The translations under genes and the position numbers were made by a program. A DNA stretch of 64,000 nt from Coccinella septempunctata (Eukaryota; Arthropoda; Insecta; Coleoptera; Coccinellidae): positions 36,979,345-37,043,344 of the forward strand of contig NC_058190.1 of assembly GCF_907165205.1 (NCBI RefSeq). The letters run 5' to 3'. The notes beneath the pieces were generated by a model, which saw only the letters and a program-made list of their open reading frames with translations, was not told where the DNA came from and searched no databases. This document shows, piece by piece, positions 11,746 to 23,352 of this stretch. The stretch's first letter is position 1, and every line of letters starts with the position of its first letter.

Positions 11746-12944
11746 GAAAAAATTGAGTAGACAAAAGTGGACTAACGTTGGTCAAACGATATTTACCATC
11801 GTTTTCGTTTTAGCAATTTGGCTGAGCTGCTCAGAAAATGCACCGAAAAAACTTATTTCTCTACAGGGATATCGAAAACCGTTAGAAATACAGGCTGGCC
11901 TAAATTACAAAAAAGTTGCGTTATTTAAGGATGAGTGTGTTGATGTAAACAGTTCCAAAATATCTCTGATGGTTCCTGAGATATCTCGAAAAAACTGAAA
12001 ATCAATCTCTTTTTCTTTATAACTCATTTGATTCTGGAGATAACTACACGAAATTCGGTTTGTAGTCATAATCCTATATAGCGATTATACTGGTGTACTA
12101 CTTTTTTGTAATTTATGCCATCCTGTATTTTTAACGCTTTTCGATATTCCTATAGTCTATAGTACGCCTCTAAATAATTCTAATCCTCTAGGTATATTAT
12201 ATTTGCTGTTTGTTTTAATATTCACTATTTGTTTTTATATTTGCTGTTCTTATTTTTGCTGTTTGTTTCTATATTTGGTGTCATTTTTATATTAATTACT
12301 TGTTTTTATGTTAACTGTATTTTTTGTTTGAAAAAAATGATAAACATATACCTCTCTTCATTCTATTTTAAAACTGTCTGAATTATTTCATTGAGTTGAA
12401 TATGATCCCTGCATTTTCGAATTAGTGTTGATAAATATCTTTTTAATGGAAATTAATCACAATTTGAGAATTGGTACACATGTGTAACTTGAAAAACTCT
12501 TTGATAATAGTCATAAAGTCCTTCAAACAAATATCGATGACGTAATATCTCAAATTTGGGACACCCTGTATAACATTTTCTTCCATCAGAAAGATCACAA
12601 TTTGAAATACTTATGGATCAGACCATATATACAAAAAAACACTGCCTTTGATTTGGTTACTGAATTTATCCAGATTAGATATTCGTTCTGTATATCAAGA
12701 ATGTGTTTTATTAGCAGAATGCGATCGAAAATGGTAAAAATTTTCATTTCGTTGAACACAATTGTTAGTTTTATACACAGTGGGTAAAAAGTAACTCAAA
12801 AAATTCTTATTTTTGGTATTCACTTTTGTTGTATTTTGATATTCAATTAAGTAACTTCCCATGTGTAATTAACGAGTTGGTCATCCACTTACTATTTACC
12901 TACGGGGCGTGAAGAGCTAGATGACTTCTAAATGGCAACCCTAA
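11746..12944. other. Unassigned AT-rich spacer
   Basis: No gene recognised. It contains a low-complexity TTTGCTGTTTGTTT-like stretch at about 12200-12330 and a transposon tip GGGACACCCTGTATAA near 12560. Confidence 0.4.
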
Positions 12945-13236
12945 CGTACTTTTTGTGCAAGAAGGTGCATGAAATTAGATTCTAGGTATGGTGCCTAAGA
13001 AGGTTCAAGTTTCAGATCTGTAACTTCCAAGATAAAAAAGTTATGATAACTTTTCGAAATCGTCAAAATCTCATTTTTTGCTAATAACTCAAAAACGAAG
13101 AATCGTAGGAGGCTACGGTGTTCACCATCATTTGTTTCTCTGAAAAAAGCTCGGTAATGTGTCATCCGTTCTTTTCTAGCTCCTATAGTTCTCTAGATCT
13201 CCTCAGTAGACAACGAATTTTGCCCACCCTGTATAT
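12945..13236. mobile_element. Family B element, half copy
   Basis: This matches the right arm of the complete palindrome at 62536-63176: AACTCAAAAACGAAGAATCG, then a C-rich segment, then AATTTTGCCCACCCTGTA. The mirror arm is missing or unrecognisable. Confidence 0.6.
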
Positions 13237-14061
13237 AAATATTCTTCAAGAAATCGTTTCAGTTTTTAGTTACAAAAAACAGATAATAACAAACGCTGAA
13301 TTGATGAGACATATGCGGTCTAATTTCCCTTTGGACGTAACAAATAACAGATCGATAAAAATGAGTCCTTAATTTTATTGCAGAAATGAATTGGGCACCT
13401 ACTCATTCATTATAATAGAGCGCTTTCCTACCCTAAGACACCCCCATAGGTGCTCTACGCCCCCTGCGAATGCACAGCATCCCCGTTCAACGGATCTTCC
13501 TTCTGGACTTGACTCCAATGTACACGTCAACATTATTTGATTGTTTTCTGTTATGACATACGTCAAAATCAGAACCGGCAATCCTGTATGGTAGATTAAA
13601 CACAATATGAAAATACAGTCCACCTTAATTTTTTCGTACCTATAAAACGATCGAACCTGGGCTCTGCTACAGACACTGATTTGTTCCGTCAACAGAATTT
13701 CAATAGGAAGGGAAAATGTCAATTAATACGCTGTAATGATTTGTTGTTCTAAAATTCAATCCCCTAACGCAAAAGAGTAAACCTATGAAGTAAGGCTCAT
13801 TGTAGTGGATGCTTCGATAAATTCATCATTTAATCATTTCCCATATTGGATAGCTCTTAATCATACACAGGATATCCCAAATTGCTTGATTTTGGATGTT
13901 TCTGGTACTTCTAGACTAGATAGTAAAAAACTTTTAAAATATAAGACGTTTATACGACACTATATCAAACCTATAATATTTTATGACTTATAGTGAGGGT
14001 GGAAGAAAAAACTATTTTATTCATCTTATGTTATACAAATGAAAATAGCTTTTCAAAAATA
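13237..14061. other. Unassigned spacer
   Basis: No recognisable gene; the open frame on - at 13399-13722 has no familiar protein motif. Confidence 0.4.
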
Positions 14062-14442
14062 TATAGGGTGAGTCTTTTACTCGTATAAATGTTTTAACAG
14101 TAGCTTCTTGAGGTCAAAAGAAACACTTTTTCTATACCATTTTTTCCGATTCAGCCCTGATAAAAAACCATTTTGAGTTCTCCTTATGGGCTGTGCCACC
14201 CCTGGAAAAACAAAATTACCAGAATAACTAGCTAAATCTGTGACAGTAAACATCTGTGGATTTAGATAGCGTTCAAATTAGTTTCAACTTGAATTTTTGT
14301 GAGATATAACTAAAAATAACATTTTTTTATAGTTTTTCAACCTTTTTACCTTTATTTTAAACCTAGCCGATTCGGAAAAAATGGTAAAGGAAAAAAGAAT
14401 CTACTGTTAAAATATTTGTAAGAGTCAAAGACTCACCCTGTA
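14062..14442. mobile_element. Family A element, internally deleted
   Basis: Both tips are present (ATAGGGTGAGTCTTTTACTC and GAGTCAAAGACTCACCCTGT) but only ~380 bp separate them. Part of another copy follows directly to about 14580. Confidence 0.65.
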
Positions 14443-14580
14443 TACAGGCTTTTGAAAAACCATAAATAAAATTATTTTTAGTTCTATCTCACAAACGGTT
14501 TCATCGAATTAAATGAATTTCGAAATATAGTTTTTCATTTATTTGATTAATCTTTCTCGAACACGAAATGTGCAAAGTAA

Positions 14581-16198
14581 AAACACTATTGAAGTTTTTT
14601 CTTCTTTGGAATTACCCCCCTAAACCAGGCTGGAGATGCCCATGCTATCACTGAATAAACTGGTTTAATTTTAATAATCTGTGAATTTTGTTTCATTATA
14701 CATTTGAATAGTAAAAAAATCAGAAATGTTTATTAATATACCGTACTACTCAAATGTGGATTTACATTTGAACATTATTCAAATTAAACGACTTTATTCA
14801 ATCATCATGACAATGCGTTTCCTCCAATGTCCATTTCCTTCAGTTTCTTCAAGATATGATCTTGATAAGCAGTCATAGGTCATAGGCTTTTGTAAGGTCT
14901 ATAAAAAAAGAGCTAATACCAGGTTGTCTTGTTCTATAATCTGTAAGCTCCATTATCTTCTTAGGCAACTCAAAAATGGCTGTTTGTGTAGATCTATTCG
15001 GAATCGAGCACGAAAGAAATTTGAGCTGATTCTGAATTACTCATTTTGTAAAATGAATCAGCGTTTGCAGATAAACCGGAAAATTTTAAAAATGAAATAG
15101 GTACATGATTTTTTCCGCAGTTGATTGAAAATTACGAACCAAAGTATACTTCCATCCCGCTTATCTTTGAAGTGAAAGCAATTTATGCACATACATAGTG
15201 GTGAACACTTTGTTGGGCACAGACTAAACGTATAGCTACTTGTGAATCTATTATTTCACAGTTCTGTACCTATCAGATTCGGCGAATGAGCAATTTACAA
15301 GACCAACTCACGCAGATGGGAATAGTAACAACATGAATGATTTTCACTAATTACAGTGGGCTTTGCCTACCTCAACTGTTCGCTGTGTAACCCTTTCTGA
15401 TGCTCAACTATACACGCGCCAGTGTGCTTGGTGTGTCAAAGCTTCCTGTGTGGATTCGTTGAAACGACGAATTTTAAAAATTCGCCGTGTGTTATCAAGT
15501 CCTCCATGCGTGTGCTTATTATATTTGAAATCCAACGAATCGGATGATGGGGTTTTAAGCTTGTGAGGGTTGTTTTTTAACCCTTACCCAAAACGGTTTC
15601 GATGGGATTGCTCGGTTGCCAACAAAGCCAACAATAATACAGTATAATAATGCATAAGTTTTTTTAGGTACAACTTTATCAATTGGCGCTTCCCGATAAA
15701 TGGTCATCTCATTGGTATTAGTCATTGCCTGCATGATGGTGTGAGGCTTCTTCAACTTAGAGCGTATAGCAACATTGTTGATATTTATCGACCAATAAAA
15801 TGCATCATCATAACTTGTATGTATATAAGTGGTTATGAGGAAAAGATTTTACCTGGCTGGCTACAATTTTTAAAGCCAAAACTGACATTAAACTGTCAAA
15901 TCGCCTCCAAATCTTATGCTCTAATTAGTATAAGTGAGGTTTTTTGGTGTTTACTATGGTGACCTATCAGTTCAATGGTTTCAAATTTCGAATGGTTTCA
16001 TGAACTATGTACACTCTAGTACCTACATAACCAATTTAAATACAAACTTCCATGAGATGTTATATTGCAACTCATACCTAAATAATGTTTAATTTATTAG
16101 AAATCCATATATAATTAAACTAAATTACCGAATTCCATAATTTCTACCAATAGTGCAGTAGACTTCAGTGATAGAATAGTAACTTTTATTTTTTTTAA
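14581..16198. other. Unassigned spacer (~1.6 kb)
   Basis: No gene that I can support. Open frames at 15363-15566 (+) and 15741-15962 (+) lack recognisable motifs and show no convincing splice context. Confidence 0.4.
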
Positions 16199-16886
16199 TA
16201 CAAGGTGAGTCTTTGACTCGTACAAATACATATTTTAACAGTACCAGTAGATTCTTGAGGTCAAAAGAAACAATCTTTTTCTATACTATTTTTTTGAATT
16301 CGGCCTTTTATAAAAAGATATAACCATTTTAAGTTTTCATAATGAGCTGAGCACCACCCCTGTGAAAACAAAATCACCTTCAGATCTTCAGAATATCTGC
16401 TAGTCACACTATACAGGATCTTTCAAACAGAGTTGTATTCAGACAAAGTAACCAATTCTTCAAATTTCACATATATATACTTTTTAATTTTTGAACATCA
16501 ACTTACTCGAAAACGGCGCATTATACGAAGAAATATGAAAAATACTTCTTTTCAACAAAACTTTCAAATATCATTAGATAGCGATAGTTGGATTCTTTGA
16601 AATTTTAGTATTTTTATGGTACGTAATGGTCATAATGAGAAAACTGGAAGGCGTGGGTGTATTCATGTGTTCGAAAAATATTCATCAAATAAATGAAAAA
16701 CTATATTCCGAAATTCATTTCATTCGATAAAACCGTTTATGAGATAGAACTAGAAAAAACATTTTTTATGGTTTTTCAACAGCCTGTATCTTCTAAACCG
16801 AGCTGATTCGGAAAAAATGATAAAAAAATTATGTGTTTCTTTAAACCTCAAGAATATACTGTTAAAATATTTGTACGAGTCAAAGT
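16199..16886. mobile_element. Family A element, near full length
   Basis: Begins CAAGGTGAGTCTTTGACTCG and ends GTACGAGTCAAAG, with the interior blocks in the same order as at 1606-2294. The terminal CCCTGTA of the right tip is lost. Confidence 0.7.
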
Positions 16887-17390
16887 AAATGTGATTTTTC
16901 AACATATTCCAGTCACACATTTTCTTCTGATTCAGAATATGTAATATACGTCTTGTCTCTAACTGTTACTTTATTTTAAATGACAATCTTTACATTGTTT
17001 TCGGAACATGGAACAACAGTTTTTAAGATAATATAGAGTGCGGATTTTGTTTTTACCTCATCGAACCCTAATTATTATCATCAAAAGCAAACTCCTAATC
17101 GTATTGAATTCCTCCTAGATCCACAAACCCTATTGGATAAAGTTGGAGTTTTTTTAGGAACGTCAGCCAGAACGTCAGGTGAAATCTCGGAAATGGAGAA
17201 AAAAATGCTCCTTACACAAAACTCCAATTTGCACGTCTGTTAATGTAATGCATTTCATTTGCTTCTTTCAAGGTGTAACGCTCAACAAAAAGACCAAATT
17301 TAAAATCAAATCAAGATTTTTTCCCATACCTACCTCATATGCTCATTCATTCATTCATTCATTGCTGTATCCCGTTACCGAGAATAAATC
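16887..17390. other. Spacer with (CATT)n microsatellite
   Basis: No gene recognised. A short CATT repeat sits at about 17345-17362. Confidence 0.5.
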
Positions 17391-17399
17391 TACAAAAAG
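17391..17399. repeat. Left target-site duplication TACAAAAAG
   Basis: Nine bases identical to 21636-21644, directly flanking the element at 17400-21635. Confidence 0.85.
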
Positions 17400-18640
17400 G
17401 TGTCCGTGAAGTTAGCACCCACTTTTTCGAAAATGAAGAAAATTTTTTTTGCATTCGTTAGTAACTCGTTAGTAACTATTTGTAACACCAAAATTTTCGT
17501 TTGTACCTTAAAGATACTGGTAGAAAAACACCGCATTCCGCTGGGTGCTAACTTCACGGGCACCCACTGTTCGATTTTTCGCGAAAAATAAAATACACTT
17601 GAAAAGTCCATCGTTAGTAACTATTTGTAACACAAAAATTTTCTGATGGGAAAATGACACCCCCAAAACGTGAAGTTAGCACCCACATTTTCGAACATGA
17701 AGATAATTTTTTTTGCATTCGTTTGTAACTCGTTAGTAACTATTTTTAACACAAAAATTTTCGTTTGTAACCTAACCTATGATGGGAAAATGACACCCCC
17801 AAAATGTGAAGATAACACCCACATTTTCGAAAATGACGAAAATTTTGCGAAAAATAAAGTACAGTTGGGAAGTTCATCGTTAGTAACGACTCGTAACACA
17901 CAAATTTTTGTTTGTAACCTAACCTATAACGGGAAAAATACACCCTCAAAATGCGAAGTTAGCACCCACATTTTCGAAAATGAAGATAATTGTTTTTGCA
18001 TTCGTTTGTAACTCGTTAGTAACTATTTGTAACACGAAAATTTTCGCTTCTTACCTAACCTATGATGAAAAAATGACACCCCCAAAATGCGAAGTTAGCA
18101 CCCACATTTTCGAAAATGAAGATAATTTTTTTTGCATTCTTTTGTAACTCGTTAGTAACTATTTGTAACACGAAAATTTTCGGTTGTAACCTAACCTATG
18201 ATGGGAAAATGACACCCCCAAAATGTGAAGATAGCACCCACATTTTCGAAAATGACGAAAATTTTGCGAAAAATAAAGTACAGTTGGGAAGTTCATCGTT
18301 AGTAACGACTCGTAACACACAAATTTTTGTTTGTAACCTAACCTATAACGGGAAAAATACACCCTCAAAATGCGAAGTTAGCACCCACATTTTCGAAAAT
18401 GAAGACAATTTTTTTGCATTCTTTCGTAGCTCGTTAGTAACTATTTGTAACACGAAAATTTTCATTTGTACCTCAAAGATAATGCCAGAAAAACACCGCA
18501 TTCCACTGGGTGCTTACTTACTTATTAGAATATAGTCCATCGTTAGTAACTATTTGTAACAAGGTTTGTAACCTAACATATATTGGTAAAATGACACCCT
18601 CAAAATGCGAAGTTAGCAAATACACATTTTTAGGAAAATC
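17400..18640 (+). repeat. Left inverted arm with internal tandem subunits
   Basis: Recurring words include GTAACTCGTTAGTAACTATT, GTTTGTAACCTAACCTAT and GAAGTTAGCACCCACATTTT. The subunits alternate two variants, one ending in CATCGTTAGTAACGACTCGT. Open frames over this arm are compositional artefacts that appear on both strands. Confidence 0.75.
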
Positions 18641-18925
18641 TCAAGAACACGCAATAAGAATACATATCTCATTCAGGCAACGTTTCGGATAACTCGAGGA
18701 ACTCACATTGAGAATTTATTATTCTGGTTATATTCGGGATAACTTCAGAAAGTCGCAATAAGAATTGCTCATTGATGTTAAGTTTGAGACATCTTCTGGT
18801 ACTCGCAATAAGATGAAACCTGGAAAAAGCAATGTGTGGTCTCTGAGATTTCTCCTGCGTACACCAGTGAGAATGTCGCTTAGTTAAGACACATAGCGAT
18901 CGTCGAGCCCTCGCAATAGGAGTTC
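18640..18925. repeat. Degenerate CGCAATAAGA repeats at the inner edge of the left arm
   Basis: The word CGCAATAAGA or a near match occurs at about 18650, 18754, 18804 and 18912, with a weaker version at about 18700. Each lies in a similar context (CTCAAGAAC or CTTCAGAAA just before it). This could be a decayed ~50-bp tandem repeat or a set of subterminal binding sites. Confidence 0.4.
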
Positions 18926-18971
18926 GTATAAGATCCTCATTATAACCTCCCAGAGATCTCGCGGAGAAGTC

Positions 18972-19668
18972 TGTGTTGCCTGGGTAGGGCTTTCCAACGA
19001 GAAATTAATGAAAATAAGGAAGATCTTAAAATATTCAACCTACTCAGTACATTAGCTACCAAAGGATCGGGCAGCCAATTTTATCAGGAAAGAGCTGTGT
19101 TCCTGAGTGAACTCTACGAACAACAGAAGCTGACGATAAACCACCAAATCGTTAAGGTGGACTGCCAAGATAATATCATATCTGCTCTACAAAAAATGGG
19201 ACAAGTAAAAAAAATTAAATAGTGTGATAGAAAAGCGTAAGTGCATGGAATGCTCTCACGAAGAAACGTTCACACGAATGTATAAAACCATTCAGCTGAC
19301 TAAGCCTAAAAACCTCGAGAACACGCTTCTGGAATCACTGCAAGGACAGTTTAATTGCAGAATGTGTTCTAAGGCAACATTAGTGGACAATGAATTCAGC
19401 ACCTAATTTTCATTGATACGAGTGAAGCCGAAAATGTAAAGTTGGAAAATTTGCCTTTGAATTTGAATTTTCCTGAACATCAGTTCATATTAGGGGGTTT
19501 GGTATGTTACCAGAAATCACATACTAGGACAAGCTTGGGACACTACATTGCTATCTGTCGGAGAAATGATGGAGCGCTGGGGTTATACAATGATATGTCC
19601 AAAAAAATGAAAATTTTACCAAAAACAGTGGTACTTGACGTCCACCTGCCACCTACTATTGTATAGTA
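18972..19668 (+). pseudogene. USP (peptidase C19)-like fragment in transposon core, frameshifted
   Basis: Three consecutive frames read as one damaged protein: about 18972-19222, 19224-19406, then about 19398-19668. The middle piece has CMEC and CRMC pairs spaced like the zinc-ribbon insertion of ubiquitin-specific proteases. The last piece has FPEHQFILGG followed by GHYIAICRRNDG and LYNDMSKK, resembling the His-box of that family (GHYxAxxR, then W/L-x-x-xND). The usual Cys-box (GNTCYxNS-like) was not found upstream. Breaks fall in an A-run near 19207-19214 and near 19396. The assignment is by motif memory only; another papain-fold peptidase remains possible. The frame ends shortly before the AT-rich 3' part of the core. 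Confidence 0.45.
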
Positions 19669-19792
19669 TTTGAAAAATTTTTATATTTTACCATGTAAAT
19701 TTATTTTGAAAATATACTTTCTCTTAAAATATTATTTAATTTATATTCAAAAAACCTAAAATTGATGAGACATTGAAAGGCTTGGGTATAAA

Positions 19793-19953
19793 GACGTTTA
19801 TTTCATTTTTCTTCCTACCTGACAATTCTTCGACTGCTCGGTGAAATTACGGATAAAAATCAATATGAATTGGATGTGAAATATTTGGGTATGGATAAAA
19901 ATACAAAGTTACTTCGAGCACAAACATTGGGCCCCAGACGAAAGTTTCCATGA
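19793..19953 (+). pseudogene. Short unidentified frame in transposon core
   Basis: About 50 codons stay open and look protein-like (ILRLLGEITDKNQYELDVKY near the start, ending GPRRKFP then stop). No start codon or family is recognised. It may be a second exon, a 3' piece of the element's lost gene, or chance. Confidence 0.25.
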
Positions 19954-20099
19954 AAAAAATACTTAGAAAGAAACAGAAATTTGTGTCACAAATATGTAGT
20001 TACAGAGAAAGTACTCATTTTACGGAAGCAATACACTAATTCAGAATTCTCCAAAATGTGTATATATGCTAATTTTGCACTTTAGGGGTGTGTCGAACA

Positions 20100-21635
20100 T
20101 TTAGTAACAGGGTACTAACGAGTTACAAACGAATGCAAAAAAAATTAATACTAACTTACGATGAAATTTTCAACCGTACTTTATTTTTCGTGAAAAATCG
20201 AACAGTGGATGGCCTTGAAGTTAGCACCCTGAGAAATGCGGTTTTTTTCTACCAGTATCTTTGAGGTACAAACGGAAATTTCTGTGTTACAAATAGTTAC
20301 TAACGAGTTACGAACGAATGCAGAACGAATTTTCTTAATTTTCGAAAAAGTGGGTGTTAACTTCGCATTTTGGAGTTGTCATTTTCTCATCATAGGTTAG
20401 GTTACAAACGAAAATTTGTGTGTTACGAGTCGTTACTAACGATGAACTTCCCAACTGTACTTTATTTTTCGCGAAAATCGAACAGTGGGTGCCCGTGATG
20501 TTAGCACTCATCGGAATACGGTGTTATTCTACCAGTATCTTTTAGGTACAAACAAAAATTTTGGTGTTACAAATAGTTACTAACGAGTTACTAACGAATG
20601 CAGAAAAAATTTTCGTCATTTTCGAAAATGTGGGTGCTAACTTCACATTTTGGGGGTGTCACTTTCCTATCATAGGTTAGGTTACAAACGAAAATTTTTG
20701 TGTTACAAATAGTTACTAACGAGTTACAAACGAATGCAAAAAAAATTATCTTCATTTTCGGAAATGCGGGTGCTAAGTTCACATTTTGAGGGTGTCATTT
20801 TCTCGTTATAGGTGAGGTTACAAACAAAAATTTGTGTGTTACGAGTCGTTACTAACGATGAACTTCCCAACTGTACTTTATTTTTCGCAAAATTCTCGTC
20901 ATTTTCGAAAATGTGGGTGCTAACTTCACATTTTGGGGGTGTCATTTTCCCATCATAGGTTAGGTTAGAAGCGAAAATTTTCGTGTTACAAATAGTTACT
21001 AACGAGTTACAAACGAATGCAAAAAAAATTATCTTCATTTTCGAAAATGTGGGTGCTAACTTCGCATTTTGAGGGTGTATTTTTCCCGTTATAGGTTAGG
21101 TTACAAACAAAAATTTGTGTGTTACGAGTCGTTACTAACGATGAACTTCCCAACTGTACTTTATTTTTCGCAAAATTTTCGTCATTTTCGAAAATGTGGG
21201 TGCTATCTTCACATTTTGGGGGTGTCATTTTCCCATCATAGGTTAGGTTACAACCGAAAATTTTTGTGTTACAAATAGTTACTAACGAGTTACAAACGAA
21301 TGCAAAAAAAATTATCTTCATTTTCGAAAATGTGGGTGCTAACTTCACGTTTTGGGGGTGTCATTTTCCCATCATAGGTTAGGTTACAAACAAAAATTTT
21401 TGTGTTACAAATAGTCACTAACGATGGACTTCCCAAGTGTATTTTATTTTTCGCGAAAAATCGAACAGTGGGTGCCCGTGAAGTTAGCACCCAGCGGAAT
21501 GCGGTGTTTTTCTACCAGTATCTTTAAGGTACAAATGAAAATTTTGGTGTTACAAATAGTTACTAACGAGTTACTAACGAATGCAAAAAAAATTTTCTTC
21601 ATTTTCGAAAAAGTGGGTGCTAACTTCACGGACAC
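20100..21635 (-). repeat. Right inverted arm with internal tandem subunits
   Basis: The inverted counterpart of 17400-18640, slightly longer, with the same subunit alphabet read on the opposite strand. Confidence 0.75.
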
Positions 21636-21644
21636 TACAAAAAG
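21636..21644. repeat. Right target-site duplication TACAAAAAG
   Basis: Exact match to 17391-17399. Confidence 0.85.
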
Positions 21645-21689
21645 ACTCAAAAAAAAACTATCGGTGCGATCAAACTTATAGTTTTTTAG

Positions 21690-22165
21690 GACTACTTGCG
21701 ACTGTGTGTGTGCCCTTCTGTGACCGAAGAGACCCAACCGTGACCTATGCATCCTTCCACACTCCGGGCATGGATAGTCACCAACCAGATCTGGCCATAG
21801 ACTTATTACCCTTATTAGTTGAGTGTCAAGTGTTATACAACTTCTGCATTTAAAACTTTTTGGAACCATCTGATATTCATTATTTTTCTTAAATGACGTT
21901 GTTGCGTTTGTTCAAGCTGTTTAATGTGTCGCCTGTAGGCTGTCAAGCTTTCGCTTTCGTGAAGAAGCGTTGAGAGGACCACTGCTTTGTAAACAGCAGT
22001 CTTGGTCTTCAGATTGAGGTCGTGATTTTGAAACACTCTGTCCTTTAGCTTCCAGAATGCCCGTGATGCCGAATTGATACGGTTGTGTTTTCTCGTGTCC
22101 AGGTTAGCCCTAGTATTAATGAAGCTTCCCAAGTATTTGAACTGCTCGACCTGTTCTACAGTGAA
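21690..22165 (-). pseudogene. Non-LTR retrotransposon reverse transcriptase, C-terminal fragment
   Basis: On the minus strand the frame reads FKYLGSFINTRANLDTRKHN, later ASRAFWKLKDRVF, then KTKTAVYKAVVLSTLLHESES. This is the conserved segment after the catalytic core of endonuclease-type LINE reverse transcriptases. A frame change near 21850 leads to CPECGRMHRSRLGLFGHRRA, the C-terminal zinc knuckle of the same proteins. The ~100 residues normally between these segments are missing, so the copy is internally deleted. The HESES triplet stands where YGSES is usual. It is dead by truncation, deletion and frameshift. The Mutator-like element lies just downstream of its 3' end. Confidence 0.7.
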
Positions 22166-22576
22166 AAAGCTTTGTAAAGCCCTCTACAATTCCCAAAATT
22201 TTCGCCAAAAAACGCTGCCATGCATTCACACCCTGTACAACAAGATCACCCTATGCCAAAGGCATAAAGTTGAAGGCTAATGCTTTGCATCTCGGGTGAA
22301 AATCCTGCATCACCTAAGTAATGCCGAAGTTACCACTAATCAACTTGGGAAATTTCAGCTGTGCCACTTCATTTGCTGCTTATTAGTTTATTATGGACAT
22401 TATGGTGCTGCGTTAGACGCTCTTTTTAAGTACTGCAGTTTCCAGCACCCTTAGTGATAAGAAAAAAATACCTATTTACTAGAGTATATAATTTTTATTA
22501 TTGATGAAGTTTAACCCCAATCTCAGTTAATTGCATAAACGCAACGAATTGATTCAATACATTTATTCAAAAACAC
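22166..22576. other. Unassigned spacer
   Basis: No recognisable gene; one CACCCTGTACAAC transposon-tip-like word near 22230. Confidence 0.4.
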
Positions 22577-22994
22577 CTACTCTGCGTCTCCTTCAATAAG
22601 CCGAAGTCCATCTGGAAAGACCAGGCAATATTCTCTAAGTAGTCCGAGTGTCATTTCAGTTATCCAACGAATGAATGGTGCCTGAACGGCTCCTCTGGGA
22701 CCGGCGAAATAAATCTTTAGCCTATCAAAATGCACATAGAGATGAACACACACAGGCAGCGTTTGGTTGCGCAAACAACGTTGCAGACCATGCATCATAT
22801 GGCCTCTAATCAAGGATAGTGCGATGTCCTGTTCGATTGCAGGGAATAGAGAATACTCACGCCCAGAGCCACCGTTTTCACACACCGCTCGTGTAGTTAT
22901 GTAACTGAATCCATCCGTGAGATTTACATAATATGAGCTGGGATTATGGTAATGGGTATGGGGAATATTTGATTGAGTAATCCTTTCTTCAACT
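22577..22994 (-). CDS. Unidentified coding-like exon (~137 residues)
   Basis: The minus strand stays open from about 23025 to the stop at 22577, much longer than the ORF starting at Met 22885. A good acceptor (pyrimidine-rich, then CCTGCCGCAG) stands before about 22994. From there the frame reads VEERITQSNIPHTHYHNPSS, later DGFSYITTRAVCENGGSGRE, and ends LVFPDGLRLIEGDAE. Composition is protein-like, with a normal amino-acid spread and higher G+C than the neighbourhood. I do not recognise the family. It lies between LINE fragments, so it may belong to a mobile element, a captured gene or an endogenised viral fragment. Those are guesses; only the open frame and the acceptor are seen. Confidence 0.35.
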
Positions 22995-23104
22995 GCGGCA
23001 GGATGGAAGTTTGATTATGAGAAACGCTCTACGATAAATTAGAAGTTTATTTCAGTTGGTGTCGCTGAAAGCTGATAAATACTTTTTGAGGTATGGATGA
23101 AAAT

Positions 23105-23320
23105 ATAAGTTTTGCAGACTATGAAAACCATTGGCATTGCTGCCTCAGCTCAGGAAATACCTGGTATGAGTTGGGGTCTAGCAGAAACTGACGAGTGCAG
23201 ATTCTATGGGGAGAAGGATGAAACTCCAGATGACCTGGTGACAGAATGCCAACGCAAAAAATGCTTCAGACGAGAAACTTACAGGAGCGAGGAGGTAACC
23301 TCCTTTTGAAGAAACCAGGA
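23105..23320 (+). pseudogene. Non-LTR retrotransposon C-terminal (ribonuclease H / zinc-knuckle) fragment
   Basis: The frame contains WGLAETDECRFYGEKDETPD followed by DLVTECQRKK and CFRRE. This matches the pattern C-x-x-(C)-(E/D)-ETP-x-x-(H)-L-x-x-EC-x-x-x-x-x-R near the end of I/R1/Jockey-type LINE proteins. The second Cys is replaced by Tyr and the His by Asp, so the zinc site is degraded. The fragment is short with no continuation upstream. Confidence 0.5.
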
Positions 23321-23352
23321 ATTCTATTGAAAGGCGTAGAATTGAAGAAAAA

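Larger units (their letters stand above)
17400..21635. mobile_element. Mutator-like foldback DNA transposon (4,236 bp)
   Basis: The two ends are inverted copies (GTGTCCGTGAAGTTAGCACC and its complement) and are flanked by a perfect 9-bp duplication. A duplication of this length is the hallmark of Mutator-like elements. The inverted arms are very long (about 17400-18640 and 20100-21635) and consist of diverged tandem subunits with a ~420 bp higher-order period, for example 17781 versus 18200. The unique core at about 18640-20100 holds a broken peptidase-like frame and no recognisable transposase, so the copy is probably non-autonomous. It sits beside a LINE fragment. What is seen: arms, duplication, core. 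The superfamily is inferred from duplication length. Confidence 0.75.

Noticed and set aside
11139..11998. ORFs on both strands with SSRPNGCAEM-like repeats
   Set aside because: Arise from the inverted repeats, open on both strands, no domain.
17341..17365. CRISPR-like or regulatory tandem array
   Set aside because: Simple (CATT)n microsatellite in a eukaryotic genome.
17400..21640. Many ORFs of 60-140 codons on both strands (MKIIFFAFVCNSLVTICNTK type)
   Set aside because: They are translations of the repeated arm subunits, mirrored on the opposite arm, with no start context or known domain.
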